Positions 1 through 6,622 are shown, counted from the stretch's first letter. The stretch is DNA of 21,748 nucleotides from UBA12068 sp038318455 (GCA_038318455.1 JBBQCF010000013.1:1-21748); one strand, 5' to 3'. The notes: generated from the sequence alone by a model not told the origin. Translations and numbers: made by a program.

Positions 1-660
1 TTCTTGCAATGGAATTGTTCCTGGTGGCATGTTAAATTTTTGATATGGAAATTCTATCTTGTATTTAAAGAATGTGTTCAATAATGAGAAAAAATGTTCT
101 TTGCCATGATGATATTTGCCGAAAATTACATTGGCTAGTAAATCCACTGCTTGCAAAGCATAATGACTTTTTGAGTCTTGGTATTCAAAAGTGAGTGTAC
201 CCTCGTATCCCCATTTAGTATAGGCTAGTATTTTTATATAATCCGCAAGTGAATTAAGGGAGGAGACTTTTATAGAATGATTATCTAGAATAACTTGCAC
301 ATCCTCAGTTGTACCTTTTAGGATTCTTTTTAGAACATGAGAAACTAGGTAGTTGTAACAAATATTTTTATCCACGAGAAGTCTTGGATCAACATGTAAT
401 TTGTCTGCAACAATATAGGAAACAGCGAAGTCATCACGAGAACAAACTTGATTAACAATTCCTTGCTTTTGTACAAAATCCAAGTTGCATGCCTTTATTT
501 CATCCAAGGGTTGACCTGGCTTTCCAATTTTTATGCAGTTATTACGAAATATCCTCTTTATTCTTCTTGGAATATTTTTTCGGGGTATCAAACAAGCAAT
601 AACAAAAAATCGTCCCATTCCTTTTCCTAAGTTTCCCGATTCATCAATATATATCTGCAT
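1..660 (-). CDS. DUF3800 domain protein, C-terminus cut by window edge
   Basis: An open frame runs from an ATG at 660-658 to base 1 without a stop, giving 220 residues; the C-terminus lies outside the window. It begins MQIYIDESGN, the Asp-Glu opening typical of DUF3800 (D6, E7). Near the C-terminus it has the family's Gln-x-x-Asp motif in HYALQAVDLLAN (Q170, D173), with another acidic residue in VILDN (D126). The family has no established activity; the spaced acidic residues and alternating strands have suggested an RNase H-like nuclease, which remains prediction. DUF3800 genes are common in mobile and defence-rich DNA. It is last in a minus-strand run behind the HigB/HigA pair and the 689-1132 gene, with a 28-base gap, so co-transcription is likely. 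The family assignment is fairly sure; the function is not known. Confidence 0.85.
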   Translation of the reverse strand, partial: MQIYIDESGNLGKGMGRFFVIACLIPRKNIPRRIKRIFRNNCIKIGKPGQPLDEIKACNLDFVQKQGIVNQVCSRDDFAVSYIVADKLHVDPRLLVDKNICYNYLVSHVLKRILKGTTEDVQVILDNHSIKVSSLNSLADYIKILAYTKWGYEGTLTFEYQDSKSHYALQAVDLLANVIFGKYHHGKEHFFSLLNTFFKYKIEFPYQKFNMPPGTIPLQE

Positions 661-688
661 TGCTTTTTGTATTATTTAACTCAATCTT

Positions 689-1132
689 TTATTTTGTTTT
701 AATAATTTCTACTTCTAGTGGAATTTTTGCAACTTCTTGATATTTTTCTTTTTTATTTCCTCTCATACCTATCTTGAATATGTATACACCCTCCCCCTTG
801 ATCTTAATAGCATCAAACACTACAACCGCTCTCATGGATTTTGCATTTTTGGGAACATCTAATGGATTTTCTGTTTCCCCCATTAGCTCATCATTTGAGT
901 TAAATAGGGAGATTTTTATTTCTGGCTCTGTTTCTTTTTCCCCTATATTAGAAATCAATGTTGCTAGTTGAAACTCTAAAGGCATTACAAACTCAATTGG
1001 AACTTCAATTGGCATTTGCGGTGTTACGTTTTGCTTTATGGTTAATTTATCAATTACATCAAACAAGCTCATTGAATTTGTTTGACTGTCTATTGATGCT
1101 TTTTTGCATAATACTGACCAAATATGAATCAT
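689..1132 (-). CDS. Small beta-rich protein resembling DUF6941
   Basis: 147 residues, no signal peptide and no membrane segment. It opens MIHIWSVLCKKASIDSQTN and continues SLFDVIDKL, then alternates short strands (IEVPIEFVMPLEFQLATL, EIKISLFN, RAVVVFDAIKIKGEGVYIFKIG). This fits an immunoglobulin-like beta sandwich. The pattern 'xVLCxxAxxDxxTNxxSLFxVID' resembles the uncharacterised DUF6941 family; this is a recollection of the pattern and was not tested. It sits 41 bases after the antitoxin stop and 28 bases before the DUF3800 start on the same strand, so it is probably the third gene of that transcript. The long plus-strand frames across it look like antisense shadows. No function can be assigned. 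Confidence 0.75.
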   Translation of the reverse strand: MIHIWSVLCKKASIDSQTNSMSLFDVIDKLTIKQNVTPQMPIEVPIEFVMPLEFQLATLISNIGEKETEPEIKISLFNSNDELMGETENPLDVPKNAKSMRAVVVFDAIKIKGEGVYIFKIGMRGNKKEKYQEVAKIPLEVEIIKTK

Positions 1133-1173
1133 ATATTTATTATTTGTAGTTAAATCTAAATTTAATGCTAAGC

Positions 1174-1605
1174 TTATGCTAATTCACTAGATGTAAAGGC
1201 GGAACTAAAAGCATTGGTAATTTCAGCACCTAATGAAGTAAAAAATCTTTTATTAGCGAATTGCTTTACTGGCGAAACTATTTCGATCTTTCTACTGTAT
1301 TCTATGCGATTAAAAATTCTTAGCAGGTTATCTGTACTGAAATCAAGTTCTTCGGACAATCTATCAAAAATATCAATTCCGATATTAACATCACCATTTT
1401 CAATTCTAGAAATTACCTTTTGCGTAGAGAAAATATGTTTAGCAAGTGCTTGTTGACTTAACTTTTTTGTCTCTCTGGCATTGAATATCTCATCTGCCAA
1501 TCTCAATCTGAGTGATGCACTTCTAAAATTACGGTCATACCTCTCATCATTTCTTGCATCTGCCATTGCATCAATCTTATTCATTTGTTGTTTAATATTC
1601 TTCAT
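1174..1605 (-). CDS. HigA-like XRE-family antitoxin / transcriptional regulator
   Basis: 143 residues with a lambda-repressor-type helix-turn-helix at about residues 36-92: LADEIFNARETKKLSQQALA, then STQKVISRIENGDVN, where 'ISRIENG' is the usual end of the recognition helix of XRE proteins. About 35 residues precede the domain and about 50 follow it. Its ATG at 1605-1603 lies inside the toxin gene, overlapping by 14 bases, which suggests translational coupling. Toxin first and antitoxin second is the HigBA order. Antitoxins of this class bind the toxin protein and repress their own operon; the inverted repeat at 2025-2046 over the promoter is the obvious operator candidate. The class is well supported; actual toxin neutralisation is inferred from context. 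Confidence 0.88.
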   Translation of the reverse strand: MKNIKQQMNKIDAMADARNDERYDRNFRSASLRLRLADEIFNARETKKLSQQALAKHIFSTQKVISRIENGDVNIGIDIFDRLSEELDFSTDNLLRIFNRIEYSRKIEIVSPVKQFANKRFFTSLGAEITNAFSSAFTSSELA

Positions 1606-1984
1606 ATGATTGTGGATTAGAAATAAAATTTAGTCGATGTTGTTCGGCAATTTCATACTCCTTATCTACTTCTTTTTTTACTTTTGCATTGCTATAATTG
1701 GATGGTTTTTCAAAGGCATGCAATAAAACAAGCAAGTCTCTATATCTAATAAAGTTAATTCTAATTAAAATATCCTTTGTTTTTCTAATTCCTAGTTGTA
1801 AAAAACTGTACCCAGTAAGTGGTTTTGCTAAATTCTTTGATATCCCATTTAAAGAGACTAGATGCTTTATTTTTGCATCAATACTAGTTAAGATATTTTT
1901 TCCACGCGTATCCGTATATTGGTTGAAAAATTTTTTTACAGGACAATGTCCCTTTTCGCGGTGGTGGTGGTATACTGCTTTCAT
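1592..1984 (-). CDS. HigB-like RelE/ParE-superfamily toxin (Gp49-like)
   Basis: 130 residues. The layout matches phage Gp49/HigB-type toxins: an N-terminal strand and 'G-x-CPVKKFFNQY', a helix with IDAKIKHLVSLNG, 'LAKPLTGYSFLQLGIRKTKD' leading into the core strand 'ILIRINFIRY', then 'LLVLLHAFEKPS' and a C-terminal helix that in active members carries basic residues. Characterised relatives cleave mRNA on the ribosome or in solution; here that is only family inference. The ATG at 1984-1982 has no good Shine-Dalgarno site, but the start fits the family N-terminus. It is the first gene of the minus-strand unit driven from 2025-2054 and overlaps the antitoxin start by 14 bases. Confidence 0.85.
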   Translation of the reverse strand: MKAVYHHHREKGHCPVKKFFNQYTDTRGKNILTSIDAKIKHLVSLNGISKNLAKPLTGYSFLQLGIRKTKDILIRINFIRYRDLLVLLHAFEKPSNYSNAKVKKEVDKEYEIAEQHRLNFISNPQSYEEY

Positions 1985-2024
1985 ATGAAGAAGGAAGAAT
2001 TTTTATTTTCTGAATCATATGAAG

Positions 2025-2046
2025 ATTATATCCTATTGGATATAAT
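2025..2046. promoter_or_regulatory. Perfect 9-bp inverted repeat, candidate HigA operator
   Basis: The arms ATTATATCC (2025-2033) and GGATATAAT (2038-2046) are exact reverse complements with a TATT spacer. The element covers the whole -10 hexamer and most of the spacer of the toxin-antitoxin promoter, where bound antitoxin would block RNA polymerase. A 10-base direct repeat, TCATATGAAG, also occurs at 2015-2024 beside the operator and at 1981-1990 over the toxin start codon. That HigA binds here is inference from position. Confidence 0.65.
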
Positions 2047-2054
2047 ACTGTCAA
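2025..2054 (-). promoter_or_regulatory. Sigma-70-type promoter of the toxin-antitoxin unit
   Basis: Read on the minus strand, TTGACA occupies 2054-2049 and TATAAT occupies 2030-2025, separated by 18 bases. Both hexamers match consensus exactly. The predicted start falls near 2018, about 35 bases before the toxin ATG. No other equally good promoter was seen upstream of the four minus-strand genes, so it may drive all of them. Confidence 0.8.
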
Positions 2055-2150
2055 GGGGGTTAGATATTTCAATCAATATTTCACATATTCTATTCTTCAA
2101 TGGCAGATACAAAGAATACATTTTATGACTATTTTAAGCCAAGTTTTCAG

Positions 2151-2194
2151 CATTTAGCTCTTGTTTTCTGAATATAGCCCAGTCATTTAGCTCT
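2151..2194. repeat. Short direct repeat in intergenic region
   Basis: CATTTAGCTCT occurs at 2151-2161 and again at 2184-2194. No gene, promoter or RNA could be supported in the stretch 2055-2237 around it. The repeat may be chance in AT-rich DNA. Confidence 0.3.
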
Positions 2195-2237
2195 ACAATA
2201 AGCTGGTTCCAAGAATTACTAACGTGGGCTACAAATT

Positions 2238-2269
2238 TTTAAAAGCCCTCATTAATGAGGGCTTTTAAA
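2238..2269. terminator. Bidirectional palindromic terminator
   Basis: This is a perfect 32-base palindrome with GC-rich cores AGCCCTC and GAGGGCT, an AT centre and A/T runs on both flanks, so it can form an intrinsic terminator on either strand. There is no convincing gene just upstream on the plus strand, so what it ends is unclear. It may insulate the toxin-antitoxin unit from rightward transcription. Confidence 0.7.
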
Positions 2270-2275
2270 TTTGTT

Positions 2276-2470
2276 CAGTGGCAAGAGAGAATCGGACGGG
2301 CGCGAGTCGGATGCGAGCGTGCGAGCATTCTGTGTGTAGCGCCGTAGCCTCGCAGTCGGAGCAAGAGGCGATTCTCCTTGGCGCTACTGATAAAGCAAAA
2401 ACACCCATTTTATTGGGTGTTTTTGCTTTTTTAATAATGTGCCCAGGAGAATCGTACCGGCGCGAGTGAA
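2276..2470. repeat. GC-rich intergenic island with three related imperfect copies
   Basis: This stretch is far richer in G and C than its surroundings. A core of the form 'GAGAATCG...GCxCGAG' appears on the plus strand at about 2286-2307, on the plus strand at about 2447-2467, and on the minus strand within about 2356-2378. The central part forms a nested hairpin: GTAGCGCC (2336-2343) pairs with GGCGCTAC (2380-2387), and GCCTC (2347-2351) pairs with GAGGC (2365-2369). The motif 'GATTCTCCT' on the minus strand looks like the 3' side of a tRNA T-arm, but the T-stem does not pair. A 63-codon open frame crosses the island but looks spurious. It is either a dispersed genomic repeat, a structured RNA or tRNA debris. 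Confidence 0.55.
2392..2432 (+). terminator. Strong intrinsic terminator
   Basis: A 16-bp perfect stem (2392-2407 with 2414-2429, core ACACCCA/TGGGTGT) closes a six-base loop and ends in a run of six T (2427-2432). The A-rich left arm would also let it work leftward. It closes the GC-rich island on its right side and separates it from the promoter at 2473-2501. Confidence 0.8.
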
Positions 2471-2472
2471 AA

Positions 2473-2501
2473 GCGACAAATTCTGATAAATTTGCTATAA
2501 T
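2473..2501 (+). promoter_or_regulatory. Extended -10 promoter for the 2547 gene and DedA
   Basis: TGCTATAAT at 2493-2501 is a perfect extended -10. The -35 position 17 bases upstream holds GCGACA (2473-2478), a partial match. The predicted transcript start near 2508 leaves a leader of about 39 bases before the ATG at 2547. Confidence 0.65.
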
Positions 2502-2546
2502 GTGGTTATAATAATCTAAGTTAAATCGTTTTAATTGAAAAATAAT

Positions 2547-3011
2547 ATGTTTAAAGGATTTGGAGAAATGCCACAGGATTTTAAAACTGAAAATGTAGCA
2601 GAAAAACATCAAAATAAGGAAAGCGCTGATGAAATTAAGGATCCAGGTAGGAGATCTTTTATGAAAATTTTTGCTGGAACAGCTGCTGCTCTTGCTGTTG
2701 GGCTCGGAGCAAAGGAAATTCTCAAGGTTTTGGAAACGCATGGAAAAAAAGAAGTTGTTGAAGGTGTTGCCTCCATGGAAGTGAGAACAGCAAAGGACAT
2801 TCTTTTTCTAGAGAATGAAATTCTCAATGGTAATTTTGAAGATTCAAATCTTGATGAGCTTCAAGGAACATTGGGTGAAATTAAAAAAGAAGTTGCTGAA
2901 ATTAAATACATAAAAGAGCAGGGAGCATCTGACGAAGCTCTTACAATTGAATTGAAAAAACTTGAAACGTTGATTATCCTAGGAAAATCAAAGTTAAAAA
3001 AACAGAAATAG
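2547..3011 (+). CDS. Tat-signal-like, coiled-coil protein of unknown function
   Basis: About 154 residues from ATG 2547; an in-frame TTG at 2535 would add four. A polar N-terminus of about 34 residues is followed by GRRSFMKIFAG, a twin-arginine-type motif, then the hydrophobic stretch TAAALAVGLGA. Unusually for a Tat signal, a long charged segment precedes the arginine pair and there is no clear cleavage site, so it may stay as an N-terminal anchor. Residues 80-150 are a Glu/Lys/Leu-rich helical region, probably a coiled coil. The DedA gene follows after 8 bases, so the two are surely co-transcribed and the protein may act at the membrane with DedA. No known family recognised. Confidence 0.75.
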   Translation: MFKGFGEMPQDFKTENVAEKHQNKESADEIKDPGRRSFMKIFAGTAAALAVGLGAKEILKVLETHGKKEVVEGVASMEVRTAKDILFLENEILNGNFEDSNLDELQGTLGEIKKEVAEIKYIKEQGASDEALTIELKKLETLIILGKSKLKKQK

Positions 3012-3019
3012 GAAAAAAT

Positions 3020-3610
3020 ATGGAACACACAGGACAAATTATTTTTCATTTTTTGCAACATTACGGTTATTGGGCGCTTTTGCCACTGATGATTATTGAA
3101 GGACCAGTGGCAACAATAATCGCAGCGATGCTAGCAAGTCTCGGCGCATTCAATTGGATGGTAGTTTTGTTTTTTTCAATTGCTGGCGACATGATTGGAG
3201 ATATTCTTTTTTATGGCGCTGGTTATAGGTGGGGAATGGGATTTGTGCATGGCGTTGGAAAATATTTGGGAATCACAGAAAAATTGGTGCTTAAAATGGA
3301 AAAATATTTCGAAAAACATGGAGGAAAAACTATTATGGCTGTGAAGTCCACAACAGGTCTTTGCTGGGCAACATTTGCTGCTGCAGGAATCGTGAAAATG
3401 GATTTTGTGAAATTTGTTAAGTATTCTTTTCTTGGTGGCATCGTGTGGAGTAGTTTTTTGGTGGCGATGGGATATTTTTATGGATATCTTTGGCGAGAAA
3501 TTAAGCAATATATCTCTTGGGTTGGTTGGATTATTTTTGCAGTTGCTGTTGTTTCAATTATTTTTATTACCCTATATAAGAAAAAACAATCAAAGAAATT
3601 TGTGGAATAA
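3020..3610 (+). CDS. DedA-family (VTT/SNARE-associated) membrane protein
   Basis: 196 residues with the DedA layout: a hydrophobic N-terminus, the 'MIIEGPVATIIAAMLASLGA' re-entrant region with its conserved Glu and Pro, then 'GDMIGDILFYGAGYRWG' with the paired Gly-Asp motif. An amphipathic segment (YFEKHGGKTIMAVK), 'TFAAAGIVKMDFVKFVKY' and two C-terminal helices with a Lys-rich tail follow. DedA proteins are linked to translocation of undecaprenyl phosphate or phospholipids and to membrane homeostasis; which applies here is unknown. An AGGA site lies 6 bases before the ATG and overlaps the stop of the preceding gene, which supports coupling. A terminator follows at 3638. Confidence 0.93.
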   Translation: MEHTGQIIFHFLQHYGYWALLPLMIIEGPVATIIAAMLASLGAFNWMVVLFFSIAGDMIGDILFYGAGYRWGMGFVHGVGKYLGITEKLVLKMEKYFEKHGGKTIMAVKSTTGLCWATFAAAGIVKMDFVKFVKYSFLGGIVWSSFLVAMGYFYGYLWREIKQYISWVGWIIFAVAVVSIIFITLYKKKQSKKFVE

Positions 3611-3637
3611 AAATTGTGTTATTTCGTTTTAATTCAT

Positions 3638-3659
3638 AACTCGCACAAGCGAGTTTTTT
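3638..3659 (+). terminator. Intrinsic terminator after DedA gene
   Basis: AACTCGC (3638-3644) pairs with GCGAGTT (3649-3655) around an ACAA loop and is followed by T to 3659. It ends the two-gene unit begun at 2473. Confidence 0.85.
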
Positions 3660-3704
3660 GCTTGCTAAGAGGAGCTGTTTGGAGTAATCTTGATAGGTAA
3701 ATAT

Positions 3705-4550
3705 ATGGTACAAAGAATCGTAAAATTTGCAGAAAAAGCTGCAGGAAAAGCAAAAAATATCCTTTTTGCTGATCCAAAGCTTTTATATGAAAAAGAGCGG
3801 CAATTTCTCAATCAGCCGTTTTTTTGGCAGGGCACAAATGGAAAAGGTGTGCTCTTGGTGCATGGTTGGACGAGCACGCCATATGAAGTTAGAAGGCTTG
3901 GGAAATATTTAAATGAAAATGGTTTTACAGTTTCTGGAATTCAGTTGACTGGACATGGAACTGTGCCAAAAGATTTAGAAGATGTGAATTGGCAAATTTG
4001 GCTGGACGATATCAGGAAAGGATATGTTGAGCTCAAGCAGTCTTGCGATAGCGTTTATGTAGGGGGAACCTCAATTGGCGCAAATTTAGCAATGATGATT
4101 GCCAAGGAAAATCCTGAAATAGCAGGAATAATTCTAATGGCAACTCCATTTAAAATAAAGCAAGAAAAAATAGTTATATTTTTTGCAAAACTTATGCTAT
4201 TGCTTGGTGTTAAGTATCGTAAGAAGTTTTATCCTCCAACATTTGGATTATCTTCAACGATTACTCGTCTTATTTCCTATCAGTCATATTCAATTAAGAG
4301 TGCGTTGGAAACTTTTGAATTAATAAAAGAAGCACGAAAAGATTTGAGAAAAATAACTCAACCATGCTTGCTAATGCAATCGACGCATGATCATATTATT
4401 GCAAAGGATAGTATGAAACGTATCTATGCTCAAATAGGCTCAAAAATAAAGACAAAAAAATACATCTACAAAGCCTATCATACTTTTATTTCAGATATTA
4501 AAAATGAACATACATTTAAGGATGTTTTAAATTTTCTTGAGGAGAACTAA
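3705..4550 (+). CDS. Alpha/beta hydrolase, carboxylesterase/lipase type
   Basis: 281 residues from ATG 3705 (AGG 7 bases upstream). An in-frame TTG at 3690 with GGAG 5 bases upstream would give 286, and the choice is not certain. The core begins at about residue 48 with GVLLVHGWTSTP, the strand and oxyanion loop of Est30/monoglyceride-lipase-type enzymes. The nucleophile elbow is GGTSIG (Ser123), the acid is Asp229 in STHDHI, and the catalytic His259 is in KAYHTFISD; all three triad members are present in the right order. A short helical cap lies between residues 145 and 210. The fold matches the small esterases of COG1647, which cleave acyl esters, often short-chain or monoacylglycerol. No signal peptide is seen, so it is probably cytoplasmic. 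The physiological substrate is unknown; its glycolipid-type glycosyltransferase neighbour hints at lipid turnover. Confidence 0.92.
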   Translation: MVQRIVKFAEKAAGKAKNILFADPKLLYEKERQFLNQPFFWQGTNGKGVLLVHGWTSTPYEVRRLGKYLNENGFTVSGIQLTGHGTVPKDLEDVNWQIWLDDIRKGYVELKQSCDSVYVGGTSIGANLAMMIAKENPEIAGIILMATPFKIKQEKIVIFFAKLMLLLGVKYRKKFYPPTFGLSSTITRLISYQSYSIKSALETFELIKEARKDLRKITQPCLLMQSTHDHIIAKDSMKRIYAQIGSKIKTKKYIYKAYHTFISDIKNEHTFKDVLNFLEEN

Positions 4551-4621
4551 AAACAGTAAAAAGTCCATCAAGTTTTTCAAGTTCATCGGGTTGCTTGGAA
4601 TAGGCACATTGAAAGTGTTTT

Positions 4622-4660
4622 AACTCTATAAACTTTATAAACTTGCAACTTTATAAACTT
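4622..4660 (+). repeat. Short tandem repeat in the glycosyltransferase leader
   Basis: AACTTTATAAACTT occurs at 4631-4644 and again at 4647-4660, ending just before the ATG at 4661. A near copy, AACTCTATAAACTT, overlaps at 4622-4635. The run could alter spacing or accessibility of the start region, but no ribosome site is visible in it. Confidence 0.55.
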
Positions 4661-5851
4661 ATGCGCATTGCGATTTTTACTAACAATTATCTGCCAAATC
4701 CTTTTGGTGTTTCAATGTCTATTGAAAGTTTTCGCAAGGAATTTGAAAGACTGGGGCATACCGTGTATGTTTTTGCGCCAAGTTTTAAGGGTTATATGGA
4801 TGAGAATAAAAATGCCCACCTCAACGGCGGACAAGTTTTTCGCTATCCTGCATTGGATTTGAGTTTTCGTGGTATTCGATTTCCGATTGTGATTCCATAT
4901 TCACACCGAATTAGTAGGATTTTGGAAAATTTGGAAATTGATGTGATTCATGCGCAGCATCCTAATCTTTTGGGCTGGGAGGCAAAGCGTTGGGCGAAGA
5001 AGAAAAATGTGCCATTGGTTTTTACTTGGCATACTTTGTATGACAAGTATGCACATTTTACTCCTATTATTCCTGAAAAATTTGCAGCATGGTGGGCAAT
5101 TGGTAATGCTAAAAGATTTGCAAATTATTCAGATCAAATTGTAGTGCCGACTTCATCAGTAAGGAAAATAATTCAAGATTGGGGTGTTATGAATAAGGAT
5201 ATCGTGGCGATTCCTACTGGCGTGGAAAAAAGTTTTTTTCAAAATACTGAAAGAGAAAAAATGCGCAAAGAGCTTAATATTGCTAATGATGAAATTGCAT
5301 TGCTATTAGTGAGTCGCATGACTGCTGAAAAAAATGTGCAATTTTTGGTGCAAAGTGTTATTGAGGTTTTAAAAAAGAATAGGAAAACAAAGTTCATTCT
5401 GGCAGGTGAGGGAGGTGAGCTTGTGATTTTGAAAAAAATGATTACAAATGCTCGAGTTTTTGAGCAAGTCATTTTTCAGGGCATTGTTGCTAGAGATGTG
5501 ACGAAAAATATTTATGCAGCCGCTGATATTTTCGTGTATGCTTCAAAATCTGAAACACAGGGAATGATAATTTCTGAAGCGATGATTCTTGGATTGCCAG
5601 TTGTTGCAGTCAGCGCAACTGGAATTATTGATGCAGTGCGAGAGGGGGAAACCGGATTTTTGACCAATGAAAATAAGGATGAATTCGTGAGTGCGATAGA
5701 AAAACTTGTAGCTAGCAATGAACTGCGTCGAAATTTCGGAGAAACAGCTAGGGAAATTGCACTGGAAAATTATACTAGTGCTATTTGTGCCCAAAAAATG
5801 CTAAAAATATATGAGGAAGTTATTACCAGAAAGGACAAGGAAAGAAAATAG
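4661..5851 (+). CDS. GT4-family glycosyltransferase, probably glycolipid synthase type
   Basis: 396 residues from ATG 4661, chosen because MRIAIFTNNYLPNPFGVS is the first Rossmann strand and loop; an in-frame TTG at 4643 only adds six residues from a repeat. It is a GT-B enzyme. The N-domain has IHAQHPNLLG (96-105) and FTWHTLYDKY (121-130), and the linker is IPTGVE (184-189). The C-domain has SRMTAEKN (218-225, Arg219 and Lys224 for donor phosphates), AGEGGE (248-253) and SETQGMIISEAMILGLP (297-313) with the E-x7-E pair (Glu298, Glu306). The TQG in this motif resembles diacylglycerol alpha-glucosyltransferases and related glycolipid or phosphatidylinositol transferases. A sugar-nucleotide donor and a lipid acceptor at the inner membrane face are therefore likely. 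Exact sugar and acceptor are unknown. Confidence 0.92.
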   Translation: MRIAIFTNNYLPNPFGVSMSIESFRKEFERLGHTVYVFAPSFKGYMDENKNAHLNGGQVFRYPALDLSFRGIRFPIVIPYSHRISRILENLEIDVIHAQHPNLLGWEAKRWAKKKNVPLVFTWHTLYDKYAHFTPIIPEKFAAWWAIGNAKRFANYSDQIVVPTSSVRKIIQDWGVMNKDIVAIPTGVEKSFFQNTEREKMRKELNIANDEIALLLVSRMTAEKNVQFLVQSVIEVLKKNRKTKFILAGEGGELVILKKMITNARVFEQVIFQGIVARDVTKNIYAAADIFVYASKSETQGMIISEAMILGLPVVAVSATGIIDAVREGETGFLTNENKDEFVSAIEKLVASNELRRNFGETAREIALENYTSAICAQKMLKIYEEVITRKDKERK

Positions 5852-5924
5852 CGTTATTTTGAGTAGTAAGTTATGTTGATATAAATTATTTTAAAAACAA
5901 AGTTTTTTTGTTTGAATTTTCTTT

Positions 5925-6539
5925 ATGAACTTTCAACTTGATGGACTTTTGAACTTATTTATGTACGAAGCACAAAAATTTGATCATTTGTTGGGACTTG
6001 AGGGTTTTTCAGATGAACTTTTGAAAAATCATTTCACCTTATATGAAGGATATGTCGCTAATACAAATAAAGTTGCTGACGCAGTAACTTCTCTTTTAGA
6101 TCAAGACAAGGCTGGCACGCCGGAATTTGCCGAGCTCACTCGAAGAATGGGCTGGGAGTTTAATGGAATGCGACTTCATGAATTGTATTTTGGAAATTTG
6201 ATGAAAGGTGGCTCGACGCTTGAAAAAGATTCTCCATTGGGCAAAAAAATTGCCGAGGAATTTGGTTCGCTTGAACGCTTTGAGAAACATTTTCGTGCAA
6301 TCGGCGCAATGCGTGGAATTGGCTGGGTTGTTTTGTATCAAGACAATGAAACTGGAGCAATGTATAACATGTGGATTAATGAGCACAGTGAAGGACATAT
6401 TGCGGGCGCAACTCCAATTTTAGTGATGGATGTTTTTGAACATGCCTATATGCTGCAATATGGCCTTAAAAAAGCTGACTATATCGAAGCATTTTTCAAA
6501 AATATTTGTTGGCATGTTGCCTCAAAAAGATATATTTAA
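5925..6539 (+). CDS. sod: Fe/Mn-family superoxide dismutase
   Basis: 204 residues, full length for the family. The four metal ligands are identifiable: His36 in LLKNHFTLYEGYV, His85 in MRLHELYFGNL, and Asp169 and His173 in VMDVFEHAYMLQYG. The C-terminal Trp-x-x-x-x-x-x-Arg ending (CWHVASKRY) is also conserved. The enzyme disproportionates superoxide, normally as a cytosolic dimer or tetramer; no export signal is present. The region normally holding the second-sphere Gln next to the metal reads WINEHSEGHIAGATPIL, with His instead of a clear Gln, so iron versus manganese use cannot be told from sequence. Leader 5852-5924 is AT-rich without a clear Shine-Dalgarno site. A terminator follows at 6590. 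Confidence 0.95.
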   Translation: MNFQLDGLLNLFMYEAQKFDHLLGLEGFSDELLKNHFTLYEGYVANTNKVADAVTSLLDQDKAGTPEFAELTRRMGWEFNGMRLHELYFGNLMKGGSTLEKDSPLGKKIAEEFGSLERFEKHFRAIGAMRGIGWVVLYQDNETGAMYNMWINEHSEGHIAGATPILVMDVFEHAYMLQYGLKKADYIEAFFKNICWHVASKRYI

Positions 6540-6589
6540 AGCGTTTAATTTATCTTGATACAATGTATATTTAATAGAGCATTAAAATG

Positions 6590-6622
6590 GGCTTCCATGC
6601 ACTTTGCAGGGAGCTTTTTTTT
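6590..6622 (+). terminator. Intrinsic terminator after superoxide dismutase
   Basis: GGCTTCC (6590-6596) pairs with GGGAGCT (6609-6615) allowing two G-U pairs. With a bulged A, the hairpin continues into TGCA/TGCA around a CTT loop and is followed by eight T. The geometry is textbook. Confidence 0.85.

Noticed and set aside
1884..2072. 62-codon minus-strand frame overlapping the toxin start
   Set aside because: It is in another frame, begins upstream of the predicted transcript start, and gives a low-complexity sequence. A shorter ATG within it could be a leader peptide, but nothing supports this.
2278..2469. 63-codon plus-strand open frame through the GC-rich island
   Set aside because: It runs through two hairpins including a strong terminator, has no ribosome site, and its sequence is explained by the repeat.
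2265..2470. Possible tRNA gene on the minus strand
   Set aside because: The GATTCTCC motif resembles a T-arm, but the T-stem does not pair and no anticodon arm or acceptor stem can be built.
5895..5913. Terminator between the glycosyltransferase and superoxide dismutase
   Set aside because: AAACAAA/TTTGTTT can pair, but the stem has almost no GC and would be unstable.
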